This document shows positions 54,953 through 62,693 of a stretch of 64,000 nucleotides of DNA, in pieces (positions within the stretch are counted from its first letter, which is position 1; each line of letters starts with the position of its first letter). This DNA comes from Pseudothermotoga elfii DSM 9442 = NBRC 107921. Its GTDB lineage: Bacteria > Thermotogota > Thermotogae > Thermotogales > DSM-5069. Under the pieces are notes generated by a model. It was not told the DNA's origin. It ran no database searches and saw only the letters and a list, made by a program, of their open reading frames with translations. The DNA is taken from the NCBI RefSeq assembly GCF_000504085.1, contig NC_022792.1, forward strand, positions 496,001 through 560,000, in the 5' to 3' direction. The position numbers were made by a program, and so were the translations under genes.

Positions 54953-56189
54953 AAATATCTGGTTTGATGACATTGAACAGTTTCTCGTCTGCCCAAGGAG
55001 GTATTGCATAGAAAAAACATCCAGAAATTATGAACGTATACCAGACGAACAGAAAACAAGAGAATTGATGAAACTAAAATTTTCTATCGAAAAACCTGTA
55101 ATCTCCGCCGATCTTTTCGGGAATACCCTCATCTCATCACCCGACGCGATAGTTCCCCATGGAGAGATGTGGAAGATTTTAATGAAAAAAACTGCCAAAA
55201 GATTTAAGAAGAAGTATTTGCTGGAAGCAGCTTTTCACGGATATGTTTTTTCAAGCAACGGATATATAATTTCTCAGGTTATTGTTGAATCGCCTTATTT
55301 TAGAGCAAGTATAGACTGGAAAGAAGGCATCCCTCATCTTTTTAGTGTTATAGAAAACATTGTTTATTCACAGATGGACGATCCTCCCGTGCCAAAACCT
55401 GTTTCTCAGTGCAAAACCTGCAGACACGTTCTTGAATGTACAAAAATACTTGTTAAAGAAGGGAGTTTGTTAGCGATACACGGTTTGAACAGCAAATTGA
55501 AGATGAAATTGATTGAACAAGGTGTGACAGATCTTCCGGATATTTTATCGAAAGATATAGATTATATCTCTATAGATACTGTTGAAAAACTCAGGAAAAA
55601 GGTGACCGCCTTACTTGAAGATAAGGTTCTGGTCATATCCCAGTATGACAGGTTGGAAGAAGGTGTTTTTCTTGATATAGAGTCACACCCACTGAAAGAT
55701 TTTGATTACTTATTTGGTGTGCTTGTTGACGATAAATATATTCCCTATCTCTGTGAGTCAATAGAAGATGAATACAGAGTTTTTGGAGAACTCCTCGATT
55801 TTCTTGATAGAACAAGTGGTCCCATATATCATTATTGTCCATATGAACCTTCTCGATTTTCCTCTCTTGTGAACAGATGGAGTGATTTGGGGACTGTATA
55901 TAGAAAGATAAAGACAAGATTTGTCGATGTCTATCAAATTTTAGTGAAACATATTGCTCTTCCTCTTTTCACATACTCACTGAAAAGTGTAGCACGCTTT
56001 TTGGGTTATCAATGGCGCACAAATCTCGATGGTCTAAGAGCTTCGAGATATTATCAATTATGGCTTTCTACACGTGATCAGGAATATCTCGATATTCTCC
56101 TTGAATATAACGAAGATGACACGCGTGCTACAAAGCTCGTGGTGGAAAAACTAAATTACTTTCGAAATCAAAAAGTAATTTACAGATAA
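54945..56189 (+). CDS. TM0106-family nuclease: Cas4/RecB-like plus DnaQ-like domain
   Basis: This 414-residue protein resembles the TM0106 family. The N-terminal half is a PD-(D/E)xK nuclease of the RecB/Cas4 kind, with iron-sulphur-type cysteines in FLVCPRRYC (C16, C21) and CKTCRHVLEC. The C-terminal half (about 235-410) is RNase H-fold, DnaQ/YprB-like, with VFLDIESHP, FVDVYQILV and the late LEYNEDDTRATKLVV providing acidic residues. The ATG at 54945 overlaps the hutH stop region. No CRISPR array or cas genes are in the window, so a Cas4 role is not implied; a DNA repair or processing role is more likely. Confidence 0.85.
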   Translation: MNENIWFDDIEQFLVCPRRYCIEKTSRNYERIPDEQKTRELMKLKFSIEKPVISADLFGNTLISSPDAIVPHGEMWKILMKKTAKRFKKKYLLEAAFHGYVFSSNGYIISQVIVESPYFRASIDWKEGIPHLFSVIENIVYSQMDDPPVPKPVSQCKTCRHVLECTKILVKEGSLLAIHGLNSKLKMKLIEQGVTDLPDILSKDIDYISIDTVEKLRKKVTALLEDKVLVISQYDRLEEGVFLDIESHPLKDFDYLFGVLVDDKYIPYLCESIEDEYRVFGELLDFLDRTSGPIYHYCPYEPSRFSSLVNRWSDLGTVYRKIKTRFVDVYQILVKHIALPLFTYSLKSVARFLGYQWRTNLDGLRASRYYQLWLSTRDQEYLDILLEYNEDDTRATKLVVEKLNYFRNQKVIYR

Positions 56190-56203
56190 TCAAAAAGTAA
56201 TTT
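56166..56203 (+). repeat. Two direct 16-bp repeats upstream of the radical SAM gene
   Basis: AATCAAAAAGTAATTT occurs perfectly at 56166-56181 and 56188-56203, a 22-base period close to two helical turns. The first copy covers the last codons of the nuclease gene, the second its stop codon and the spacer. Confidence 0.7.
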
Positions 56204-56220
56204 TCTTGCTCCATAATTTG

Positions 56221-56234
56221 ACTGACCAGTCAGT
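56221..56234. promoter_or_regulatory. Palindromic operator, probably for the TetR regulator
   Basis: ACTGACCAGTCAGT is a 6+6 inverted repeat with a two-base centre. It lies just downstream of a CATAAT -10-like hexamer (56212-56217) and just upstream of the GGAGG of the radical SAM gene. Its TGAC...GTCA form is typical of TetR-family operators. The likely ligand-binding repressor is encoded downstream at 57737. Confidence 0.65.
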
Positions 56235-56251
56235 AAAAAGGAGGTAAAACT

Positions 56252-57700
56252 ATGGCGGTTGTGGGAGGAGTTAAAGGATTGATTTATAGACAGGCTGGCA
56301 AGCTTGTTTCAATGGTCTTAAAAAACACCGATGAAGAAGGATTGTACAAGTTATTTTCAACACTCAGCGCATTTACCAAGGAACCATCTAAGAGTGGTCT
56401 GAAAAAACTTGCAATCATGGCTAAGGAAAAACATCCGATGATTACCAGCTGGGTTAACGTATTCAGAAGATCAAGTCCAAAATGTGTTGAGAAGATCATA
56501 AACAATTTGATCATCAATGAATTCGCAATAGGAGAACCAGTCAGACAGCAGAAAATGCATGACCACAGAGTTGTTTTGCCGAAACTTGGTGTTATAAGCC
56601 CCACTTATGCTTGCAATTTGAACTGTGTGGGGTGTTATGCGGGTCTTTACGGCAGAAAATACGAACTGACAAAAGAAGAGGTTAGCAAAGTTATACAGCA
56701 AGCCAATGAACTTGGAATCTATTTTTGGGTTATCACCGGCGGAGAACCTTTTTACTGGCCATATTTAATGGATATCCTGGAGGAATTCAACGATAATTAC
56801 TTCCTGATCTACACCAATGGCACTCTTATCACGGAGGAGATCGCAGAGAAACTTTCGAAGCTTGGGAATGCTACACCGGCAATATCTGTGGAAGGTTTTG
56901 AGCTCGATACAGATTGGAGAAGAGGTAGAGGCGTCTTTAAGAGCATTATGGAAACCTGGGATAGGTTGAGAAGACATGGGGTACCTTTTGGAGCATCTAT
57001 AACTGCAACAAGAATGAATCACGATACCCTTATGAAGGATGAATTCTGGAAATTTTTGGAAGAGCAGCAGGTTGTTTATGCATGGGTCTTCCAATATATG
57101 CCTGTTGGAATTAATGCATCGATGGATCTTGTTCCAACACCACAACAGAGATACGAGAGGTTCTTTAAAACTGATGAAGTCAGGCTTGGTGGAAAATTTG
57201 CATTTGTTGCTGATTTCTGGAACCATGGATTTTTGACACATGGATGTCTTGCAGCAGGTTCAAAATACTTCCATGTAAATGCAAAAGGTTATGTCGAACC
57301 GTGCGTTTTCCAGCAATATGCAGTAGATAGCATCAGAGAAAAGTCGGTGCTCGAAATTTTGAAATCCCCATTCTTTGAATCTTATAAGCGTATGGTTCCT
57401 TATTCAAACAACCTCTTCAGACCATGCCCAATCATAGATAACCCGAAAGTTTACAGAGCTATGGTAAAACATTTCAATGCAATACCCCAGCATGAAGGAT
57501 CAGAAAGAGTAGTAGAAGAGTTAGCAGAAGAAATTGACAAATTAGCTGATGAATGGAAAGTTTACGCCGATAAATTATGGTATGAACAAGGCTATATAGA
57601 CAGATATCCCGTTAATCGAGGAATATACAACTACGAGACACGCATGAAACGCTATGCAAATAAAGAAGAAGCCCTTGCTGTTGATAAAAAAATGAAGTGA
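56252..57700 (+). CDS. Radical SAM protein of unknown substrate
   Basis: This 482-residue radical SAM enzyme has the cluster motif CNLNCVGCYAG (about residues 121-131), then the GGEPFYWP motif for SAM binding. A C-terminal region carries extra cysteines (THGCLAAGSKYF, EPCVFQQY and RPCPIIDN) as in SPASM/Twitch-type auxiliary cluster domains. The N-terminal 110 residues are an unusual helical extension. No precursor peptide is seen nearby. AAAAGGAGG precedes the ATG, and a TetR operator sits in the promoter. The substrate cannot be deduced. Radical SAM proteins of this shape next to a TetR gene may be membrane- or lipid-related, but that is a guess. Confidence 0.85.
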   Translation: MAVVGGVKGLIYRQAGKLVSMVLKNTDEEGLYKLFSTLSAFTKEPSKSGLKKLAIMAKEKHPMITSWVNVFRRSSPKCVEKIINNLIINEFAIGEPVRQQKMHDHRVVLPKLGVISPTYACNLNCVGCYAGLYGRKYELTKEEVSKVIQQANELGIYFWVITGGEPFYWPYLMDILEEFNDNYFLIYTNGTLITEEIAEKLSKLGNATPAISVEGFELDTDWRRGRGVFKSIMETWDRLRRHGVPFGASITATRMNHDTLMKDEFWKFLEEQQVVYAWVFQYMPVGINASMDLVPTPQQRYERFFKTDEVRLGGKFAFVADFWNHGFLTHGCLAAGSKYFHVNAKGYVEPCVFQQYAVDSIREKSVLEILKSPFFESYKRMVPYSNNLFRPCPIIDNPKVYRAMVKHFNAIPQHEGSERVVEELAEEIDKLADEWKVYADKLWYEQGYIDRYPVNRGIYNYETRMKRYANKEEALAVDKKMK

Positions 57701-57720
57701 GGAGTTGCTCCTCACTTCAT
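57692..57720 (+). other. Intercistronic hairpin without a T-run
   Basis: ATGAAGTGAGGAG pairs with CTCCTCACTTCAT (13 bp) around a TTG loop. It includes the radical SAM stop codon and stands 17 bases before the tetR ATG. There is no following T-run, so it is not an ordinary terminator; it may protect or split the message. Confidence 0.7.
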
Positions 57721-57736
57721 GGCAGGGAGTGAAAAA

Positions 57737-58300
57737 ATGTCCGATGCTCGTGAAAAGATTCTTCAAGCTGCCAGGGCCGCATTTTCAGAAAGGGGTTTTG
57801 ATGGCGTTAGTGTCGAGGAAATAGCGCATCGTGCCGGAGTAAAAAAAGCGCTCATATACTATTATTTTTCCAGCAAGGAGACTCTTTTTGAAGAAGTATG
57901 GAATAATGCGCTTGAAGAACTTGAAAAACACATTTTTAAGGAAATAGAAGGAGAAAATTATTATATTAAGAAAATAAAGCGCTTTCTCAAAGCCTATGTG
58001 GATTTTGTGACGAGCAGAAAAATTCTCTCAAGAGTCATAGAAAGAGAAAAACCTGCTGTACTTAATGCTGCGAACAGTGGAGAAACATGGTCGAGGTTAA
58101 GAGACAGATATAATGTTTTTGTGGAAAGAGTTGCAAAGTTGATCGAAGAGGGAAAAGAGAACGAATTGATACATCCGGATATAGACCCCAAAGCAGCGGC
58201 AAAGTTGATTGCAGAAGCAATGAGTGATTCAACATCCGACCCTCCGATAGCAGAGTCGTTACAACTGCTGATTTTGCGTGGATTGATAAAAGAAAGTTGA
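57737..58300 (+). CDS. TetR-family transcriptional regulator
   Basis: This 187-residue regulator has an N-terminal TetR helix-turn-helix (AREKILQAARAAFSERGFDG, then VEEIAHRAGVKKALIYYYF and the SSKETLF segment, residues about 3-50) and a helical ligand-binding domain. ATG 57737 follows GGAG by seven bases; ATG 57719 is open but lies in the hairpin. It follows the radical SAM gene and probably represses both through the palindrome at 56221. The inducer is unknown. The stop codon overlaps the -35 box of the tRNA-Ala promoter. Confidence 0.93.
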   Translation: MSDAREKILQAARAAFSERGFDGVSVEEIAHRAGVKKALIYYYFSSKETLFEEVWNNALEELEKHIFKEIEGENYYIKKIKRFLKAYVDFVTSRKILSRVIEREKPAVLNAANSGETWSRLRDRYNVFVERVAKLIEEGKENELIHPDIDPKAAAKLIAEAMSDSTSDPPIAESLQLLILRGLIKES

Positions 58301-58325
58301 AATTTGGCAGTGAAGGTTTTATAAT
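58297..58325 (+). promoter_or_regulatory. Promoter of tRNA-Ala
   Basis: TTGAAA at 58297-58302 and a perfect TATAAT at 58320-58325 are 17 bases apart. The -35 hexamer includes the tetR stop codon. The start near 58332 is about four bases before the tRNA. Confidence 0.88.
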
Positions 58326-58335
58326 CTATTCTGCT

Positions 58336-58411
58336 GGGGCCGTAGCTCAGTCGGGAGAGCGCTACCTTCGCAAGGTAGAAGCCGTGGGTTCAAGTCCCAT
58401 CGGCTCCACCA
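58336..58411 (+). tRNA. tRNA-Ala (anticodon CGC)
   Basis: The cloverleaf has acceptor GGGGCCG pairing CGGCTCC, including the G3-U70 wobble that marks alanine tRNAs. The anticodon stem is CTACC/GGTAG with loop TTCGCAA, the T-loop is TTCAAGT, and CCA is encoded at 58409-58411. It reads GCG codons and is transcribed alone. Confidence 0.97.
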
Positions 58412-58438
58412 ACGGGGCGAACAAATGCCCCGTTTTTT
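58411..58438 (+). terminator. Terminator after tRNA-Ala
   Basis: AACGGGGC pairs with GCCCCGTT (8 bp) around an eight-base loop, followed by a T-run to 58438. It begins with the last base of the tRNA and separates it from dnaB. Confidence 0.9.
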
Positions 58439-58468
58439 GTGTTAGATTTTAATTGGAGGTTGGTGATT

Positions 58469-59821
58469 ATGAATTTAGTTCCCCCACACAATCTTGAAGC
58501 AGAAGAAGCCTTGTTGGGAAGCATTTTGATTGATCCCAGTGTTGTTAACGATGTGATGGAAATATTGAAAAGTGAAGATTTTTACTCAAAGAAGCATCAA
58601 GTCGTTTTCGCAGTCATGGAAAGATTGTACGAAAGAGGAGATCCAATAGATATATTATCTGTGTGCGAGGAGCTGAAGAAAAACGGCCAGATGAAATTTG
58701 TCGGAAGTGATCTGGATATCGCAAAACTTGCGGAATCCGTTCCAACATCAGCTCATGCCATGCATTATGCCAGGATAATCAGGGACAAATCAATTCTCAG
58801 AAGCTTAATAGAAGCTGGCAGGAGTATTGTTGAATCTTCTTACGAGGAAAGGGAAGTGGATGAAATTCTTGACGAAGCAGAAAGGGTGGTTTTCGAAATA
58901 GCTGAATCTCGTGCAACAAAGACCTACAACCATATTGGAGCGATTATGCATCAAGTTTTTGAGAATCTCGAAGAGCTACGAACAAGGAGTTCGAATGTTC
59001 TGGAACCTGGAGCAGTGGTAAGTGGACTTCCAACAGGGTTGAAGTCTCTTGATAGGCAGACTACAGGTTTCCACAAATCGGACCTTGTAATTGTTGCGGC
59101 GCGACCATCAGTCGGAAAGACGGCCTTCGCGTTGACTATTGCACGAAATATGGCTGTGAAATTCAATTTATCAATAGGTGTATTCAGTTTGGAAATGTCG
59201 AAAGAACAACTTGCTCAGAGATTGCTTTGCACCGAATCCAGTGTGGATTTACACAAACTCAGGACGGGTTTTCTTACCAACGACGAATGGGAAAGACTCA
59301 CGATAGGAGCATCGAGATTATACAAAGCCAATTTGATAGTTGATGATGAACCATCGCTGGACCCAAGAACACTCCGTGCAAAAGCCAGAAGAATGAAAAG
59401 AGAATACAATGTTGATGCAATTTTTGTTGATTATCTGCAATTAATGCATGTACGAGGAGGTTCGTCTGAAAGCAGACAGCAGGAAATATCTGAGATTTCG
59501 CGATCCTTAAAGTTGCTTGCAAGGGAGCTGAATGTGGTTGTAATCGCACTTTCGCAGCTCTCTCGTGCCGTTGAATCCCGAGAAGACAAAAGGCCTCGTT
59601 TGAGTGATTTACGTGAATCTGGCGCAATAGAGCAAGACGCAGATACGGTGCTCTTTATATATAGAGATGAATATTACAAGAAGAGCGATCGAATACATGA
59701 GCCTCATGAGGCAGAAATAATCATCGGTAAACAGCGAAATGGCCCGATAGGCACCGTGGTTCTCATGTTCGAACCGAAAACAGCCTCGTTTTACGAGATG
59801 GAGAGGATGCCGGATGAATGA
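58469..59821 (+). CDS. dnaB: Replicative DNA helicase DnaB
   Basis: This is the hexameric 5'-3' helicase at the replication fork, 450 residues. The N-terminal domain begins PPHNLEAEEALLGSILIDPS. The RecA-like C-terminal motor has Walker A ARPSVGKTAFALTIARNMA, Walker B AIFVDYLQLMHVRGG and LSQLSRAVESREDKRPRLSDLRESGAIEQDAD. ATG 58469 is preceded by GGAGG at nine bases; a longer frame starts before it but lacks support. There is no intein. The stop overlaps the ispF start. Confidence 0.97.
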   Translation: MNLVPPHNLEAEEALLGSILIDPSVVNDVMEILKSEDFYSKKHQVVFAVMERLYERGDPIDILSVCEELKKNGQMKFVGSDLDIAKLAESVPTSAHAMHYARIIRDKSILRSLIEAGRSIVESSYEEREVDEILDEAERVVFEIAESRATKTYNHIGAIMHQVFENLEELRTRSSNVLEPGAVVSGLPTGLKSLDRQTTGFHKSDLVIVAARPSVGKTAFALTIARNMAVKFNLSIGVFSLEMSKEQLAQRLLCTESSVDLHKLRTGFLTNDEWERLTIGASRLYKANLIVDDEPSLDPRTLRAKARRMKREYNVDAIFVDYLQLMHVRGGSSESRQQEISEISRSLKLLARELNVVVIALSQLSRAVESREDKRPRLSDLRESGAIEQDADTVLFIYRDEYYKKSDRIHEPHEAEIIIGKQRNGPIGTVVLMFEPKTASFYEMERMPDE

Positions 59822-60305
59822 CCTTCGTGTTGGCATAGGTACGGACAGACATCCTTTTGTTGAAGGAAGAAAATTGATTCTTGCAGGTGTGGAGATAAAC
59901 TCATCTGTGGGCCTTTTAGGTCACTCAGATGGTGATGCTCTATGCCATTCATTGATAGATTCTTTGCTTGGAGCAGTATGCTTGGGGGATATTGGCCAGT
60001 ATTTTCCAGAAACTGATGAGTGGAAAGACGCTTCGAGTATTTTCTTGCTTGAAAAAATTATTGACATGATAAGGGATCAGGGCTGGGAAGTTGTGAATAT
60101 AGATACGATTGTTACCTGTGGTAGAATCAGACTTTCTGATTACAGAGACGATATGATTAAAAATTTGTCGAAGATTATGAATATACCTGAACAGAGAATC
60201 AGTGTAAAATTCAAAAGTGCTAACGGGCTTGGTTTTGAATCTCAAGATGGGGTTTCCGTGTTGACTATATGTTTGTTAAGGGGCCCTTCCAGTAGGAATT
60301 CTTGA
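59814..60305 (+). CDS. ispF: 2-C-methyl-D-erythritol 2,4-cyclodiphosphate synthase
   Basis: This MEP-pathway isoprenoid enzyme has 163 residues. The metal and active-site residues lie in GIGTDRHPF (Asp and His, about residues 10 and 12) and LGHSDGDALCHSLIDSLLGA (the metal-binding His). The GQYFP stretch and NGLGFE near the C-terminus are also conserved. The segment that normally reads as ERPKLxPY is CGRIRLSDY here, a divergent version. The ATG is eight bases before the dnaB stop, with GGAG upstream. Its 3' end overlaps the convergent GH3-like gene by 30 bases. Confidence 0.93.
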   Translation: MNDLRVGIGTDRHPFVEGRKLILAGVEINSSVGLLGHSDGDALCHSLIDSLLGAVCLGDIGQYFPETDEWKDASSIFLLEKIIDMIRDQGWEVVNIDTIVTCGRIRLSDYRDDMIKNLSKIMNIPEQRISVKFKSANGLGFESQDGVSVLTICLLRGPSSRNS

Positions 60306-61055
60306 GCCGCGAATCACCTCTTTTGCTTGTTCAAGAAGCCATTCTTCATTTGAAAAGACCAGAACACCTGTTTTTGAGAAAGGCTGGTTCACATTGATAA
60401 TTTCTTCTGATCTGCTTAAAAGAACAATAGCACCCTCAAGGACTTTTTTTCTTATTTGCTCAATTTCTGAAAGATTTACCTTGGTATCTATTCTTAGATT
60501 CGGCAATTTTCCTTTTACAGAGCCATCAACCAAGACGAAAACTGTTTCATAACCCAGATCTATCAGTTTTTGAATCTTATTTTCACTTTCCACAAGGGAT
60601 GGATAAATTGCTTTTCGATTCACTAAGGCCCTTACAACTTCTGCATCTATATTTCCTGTAGCATTCACCACTGGAATAACGCCGCTGTTTACAAAGCCTT
60701 CAGCAAGGTATGTGATAACCTGTGCGGTAATATATGGAGAACGGGAAATTCTATCAACTGGATTGGGATCGAGCTCATCAAGTGTGTCAAGTGTACCGAA
60801 AGCAACATAATTAAAACCGTATGAACGTGCAACCATCCCGGCAAAATACCCCACATCTCTGGCTATATCAAGATTCTGATTGCACCCCATACTTAAAAGT
60901 GAGATGTCTTTCAAAAGAACCTGAAGAGGTACATTTAGTAAACAATCAGCGTGAACATATTTGAGCTGTGTGCAAATATCAATTCCAAATGCCTCGCTCA
61001 AACATATCAATGATAAAAGTACCAGGACCACCTTTTGTGTTATCCTCAGTAACAA
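60276..61055 (-). CDS. Exported GH3/NagZ-like protein, reduced
   Basis: This 259-residue protein resembles part of the family 3 glycoside hydrolase (beta-N-acetylhexosaminidase) barrel: MGCNQNLDIARDVGYFAGMVARSYGFNYVAFGTLDTLDELDPNPVDR and GVIPVVNATGN echo the family's blocks after the P-D-N-P turn. The N-terminal barrel strands and the KHFPGHG motif are missing or altered, so catalysis is doubtful. TTG 61055 follows AAGGAGG by nine bases and yields a good signal peptide (LLRITQKVVLVLLSLICLSEAFG). This start lies 77 bases inside the HAD gene. It might bind rather than cut envelope sugars. The assignment is by eye. Confidence 0.55.
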   Translation of the reverse strand: MLLRITQKVVLVLLSLICLSEAFGIDICTQLKYVHADCLLNVPLQVLLKDISLLSMGCNQNLDIARDVGYFAGMVARSYGFNYVAFGTLDTLDELDPNPVDRISRSPYITAQVITYLAEGFVNSGVIPVVNATGNIDAEVVRALVNRKAIYPSLVESENKIQKLIDLGYETVFVLVDGSVKGKLPNLRIDTKVNLSEIEQIRKKVLEGAIVLLSRSEEIINVNQPFSKTGVLVFSNEEWLLEQAKEVIRGSRIPTGRAP

Positions 61056-61782
61056 AATCAGCAACCTCCTTAAGTGATCTGGTTGCATTGTTGACAGCCA
61101 CTTTTACTTTAACAGACATCAACAAGGGTATATCGTTGTCATTGTCTCCAAATGCGGCAGCTTCGTATAAGTTCCAGTTTTTTTCTCTTGCCAGTATCTG
61201 AAGAGCTCTTCCTTTGTTAATCTCAAATGGAACAAAATCAAGATAATTTTCAAACGATTTGAAGATTGAAAGATTGGGAAAACTTTCTCTCAATTTTGGT
61301 ATAACAGGCTCCAATCTTTCCGGGCTGTCGATTGCCAGTATTTTCGTGGGGGCATTTTTTCTCACTGCTTCTGCCAGATCTGGTACTACTGTTAGCTCAA
61401 TTTGTGAATGATCACTGTAAGCTTTCGCAAAGTCATTTTCTTCCTCGACTACGAGTTTATCATTTATATATGCCTGCCTGTGGATTTTCAATATTCTAAG
61501 CACTTTAACAACTTCCTCGGCCGTTTCTGGGTTGATCCTTATATCAAGGATCTTACCTTTGTTTTCGATCCAAACAACAGATCCATTGTAAGCTATTAAA
61601 GAAAATTCCCTGTCAAAATAACGGCGCAATAATTTTGTGATAGACGGGAGCATTCGGCCACTGGCAAAAACAATTTCTTTTCCTCTTTCCAGAAGTAATC
61701 TGATGGCTTCAAGATTTTTCGGATGGATATCATGTGAGTCCATCAAAATCGTTCCATCCAGATCAAATATGAAGATTTTCAG
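60979..61782 (-). CDS. HAD-superfamily phosphatase (Cof type), CTG start
   Basis: This 267-residue Cof-type HAD phosphatase probably acts on small phosphorylated metabolites. Motif I is FDLDGT (nucleophile aspartate), motif II lies in FASGRMLPSI, and the C-terminal GDNDNDIPLL supplies the metal-binding aspartates; a C2-type cap lies between. Motif I is encoded upstream of the first canonical start (TTG 61746). The only start able to include it is CTG 61782, which overlaps the preceding stop as CTGA with AGAGGTG seven bases upstream. It is the second gene of a minus-strand unit after the PLD gene. Confidence 0.87.
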   Translation of the reverse strand: MKIFIFDLDGTILMDSHDIHPKNLEAIRLLLERGKEIVFASGRMLPSITKLLRRYFDREFSLIAYNGSVVWIENKGKILDIRINPETAEEVVKVLRILKIHRQAYINDKLVVEEENDFAKAYSDHSQIELTVVPDLAEAVRKNAPTKILAIDSPERLEPVIPKLRESFPNLSIFKSFENYLDFVPFEINKGRALQILAREKNWNLYEAAAFGDNDNDIPLLMSVKVKVAVNNATRSLKEVADFVTEDNTKGGPGTFIIDMFERGIWN

Positions 61783-62663
61783 AACGGTTCACCTCTCTCC
61801 CAAATAGTCTCAAAGTACTCCATATATTTTTTCAGAACATTCCTGTTCTTCAAAACTATCAGCATCTCGGCGTTTCTTGAATACCCGCTTTTTGTTGCGT
61901 TCGCAGAGCCTGTTAGAACAGTTTTGCCGTCGATTATAAATAATTTGCTATGCAATGTCATATCTCTTATAACTCTCGTTTGTATGGCTGTGAATGGCAG
62001 TTTGCATAAATTTGAGTTATTAAGGAACCATTCATCGACTAATAATCTTACACGAATTTTTTTGCTTGAGAGTATCTTCAACGTTGCCCACACTGACGGA
62101 TGAGTCAGGGCATACATGGCCACATCGACGCTTTTCTTGGCTTTTGAAAGTTCACACAAAACTGTTTCCTCAATATTGGTTGTTGTTGCATAAAGATCAT
62201 CAGATCTCAATCGTATTTTCCCAAAAAATCCGTTCCAGAGATCATCAAAAAAATTCTGAAATTTTGCCCCCATATTTGGATCGTTGATTATCAGAATATC
62301 ATTAAAAGATCTCTGTATACTATGAGAAGTAAAATTCGCTGATCCTATTATTGAAATCTTCTGATCAACCAGAATCACCTTCAGATGAAATAACGAACTC
62401 TCAGCATCGATTTTCAATGGTATGTTACTCGCATATAATGGTGTTTCTGAAATAACTTTGACATCCACTCCTCTTTTTACTGCTCCTTCAAGTGATTTTA
62501 TTATAGACGGCTCATCAATTGAAAATGTGCATATCGAAATACTGTATTCGGCTCTTTCAAGAATACTCACTATGTCGATAGCAGACATAGGTGTAAAAAT
62601 AACCTCTATAGCTACAATCAAACGTGCTATTATTAATAAACAAAGGGTAAGATGCCTGATCAT
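61779..62663 (-). CDS. Exported phospholipase D-family protein
   Basis: This 294-residue protein has two HKD motifs, HLKVILVDQKISIIGSANFT and HSKLFIIDGKTVLTGSANAT, the active sites of the PLD superfamily. The N-terminus (IRHLTLCLLIIARLIVAI) looks like a signal peptide or anchor. Small PLD proteins of this size include nucleases such as Nuc and cardiolipin-like synthases, so the substrate is uncertain. ATG 62663 has no ribosome binding site; a TATAAT on the minus strand (62678-62673) lies only nine bases before it, so a leaderless start is conceivable. It is divergent from the MBL gene. Confidence 0.83.
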   Translation of the reverse strand: MIRHLTLCLLIIARLIVAIEVIFTPMSAIDIVSILERAEYSISICTFSIDEPSIIKSLEGAVKRGVDVKVISETPLYASNIPLKIDAESSLFHLKVILVDQKISIIGSANFTSHSIQRSFNDILIINDPNMGAKFQNFFDDLWNGFFGKIRLRSDDLYATTTNIEETVLCELSKAKKSVDVAMYALTHPSVWATLKILSSKKIRVRLLVDEWFLNNSNLCKLPFTAIQTRVIRDMTLHSKLFIIDGKTVLTGSANATKSGYSRNAEMLIVLKNRNVLKKYMEYFETIWERGEPF

Positions 62664-62693
62664 ACTAATCAGATTATACAGGAGGTAGATATC

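Noticed and set aside
54945-56189. CRISPR Cas4 assignment
   Set aside because: Only the nuclease half resembles Cas4; no repeats, spacers or cas genes exist in the window, and the fused DnaQ-like half matches the TM0106 family.
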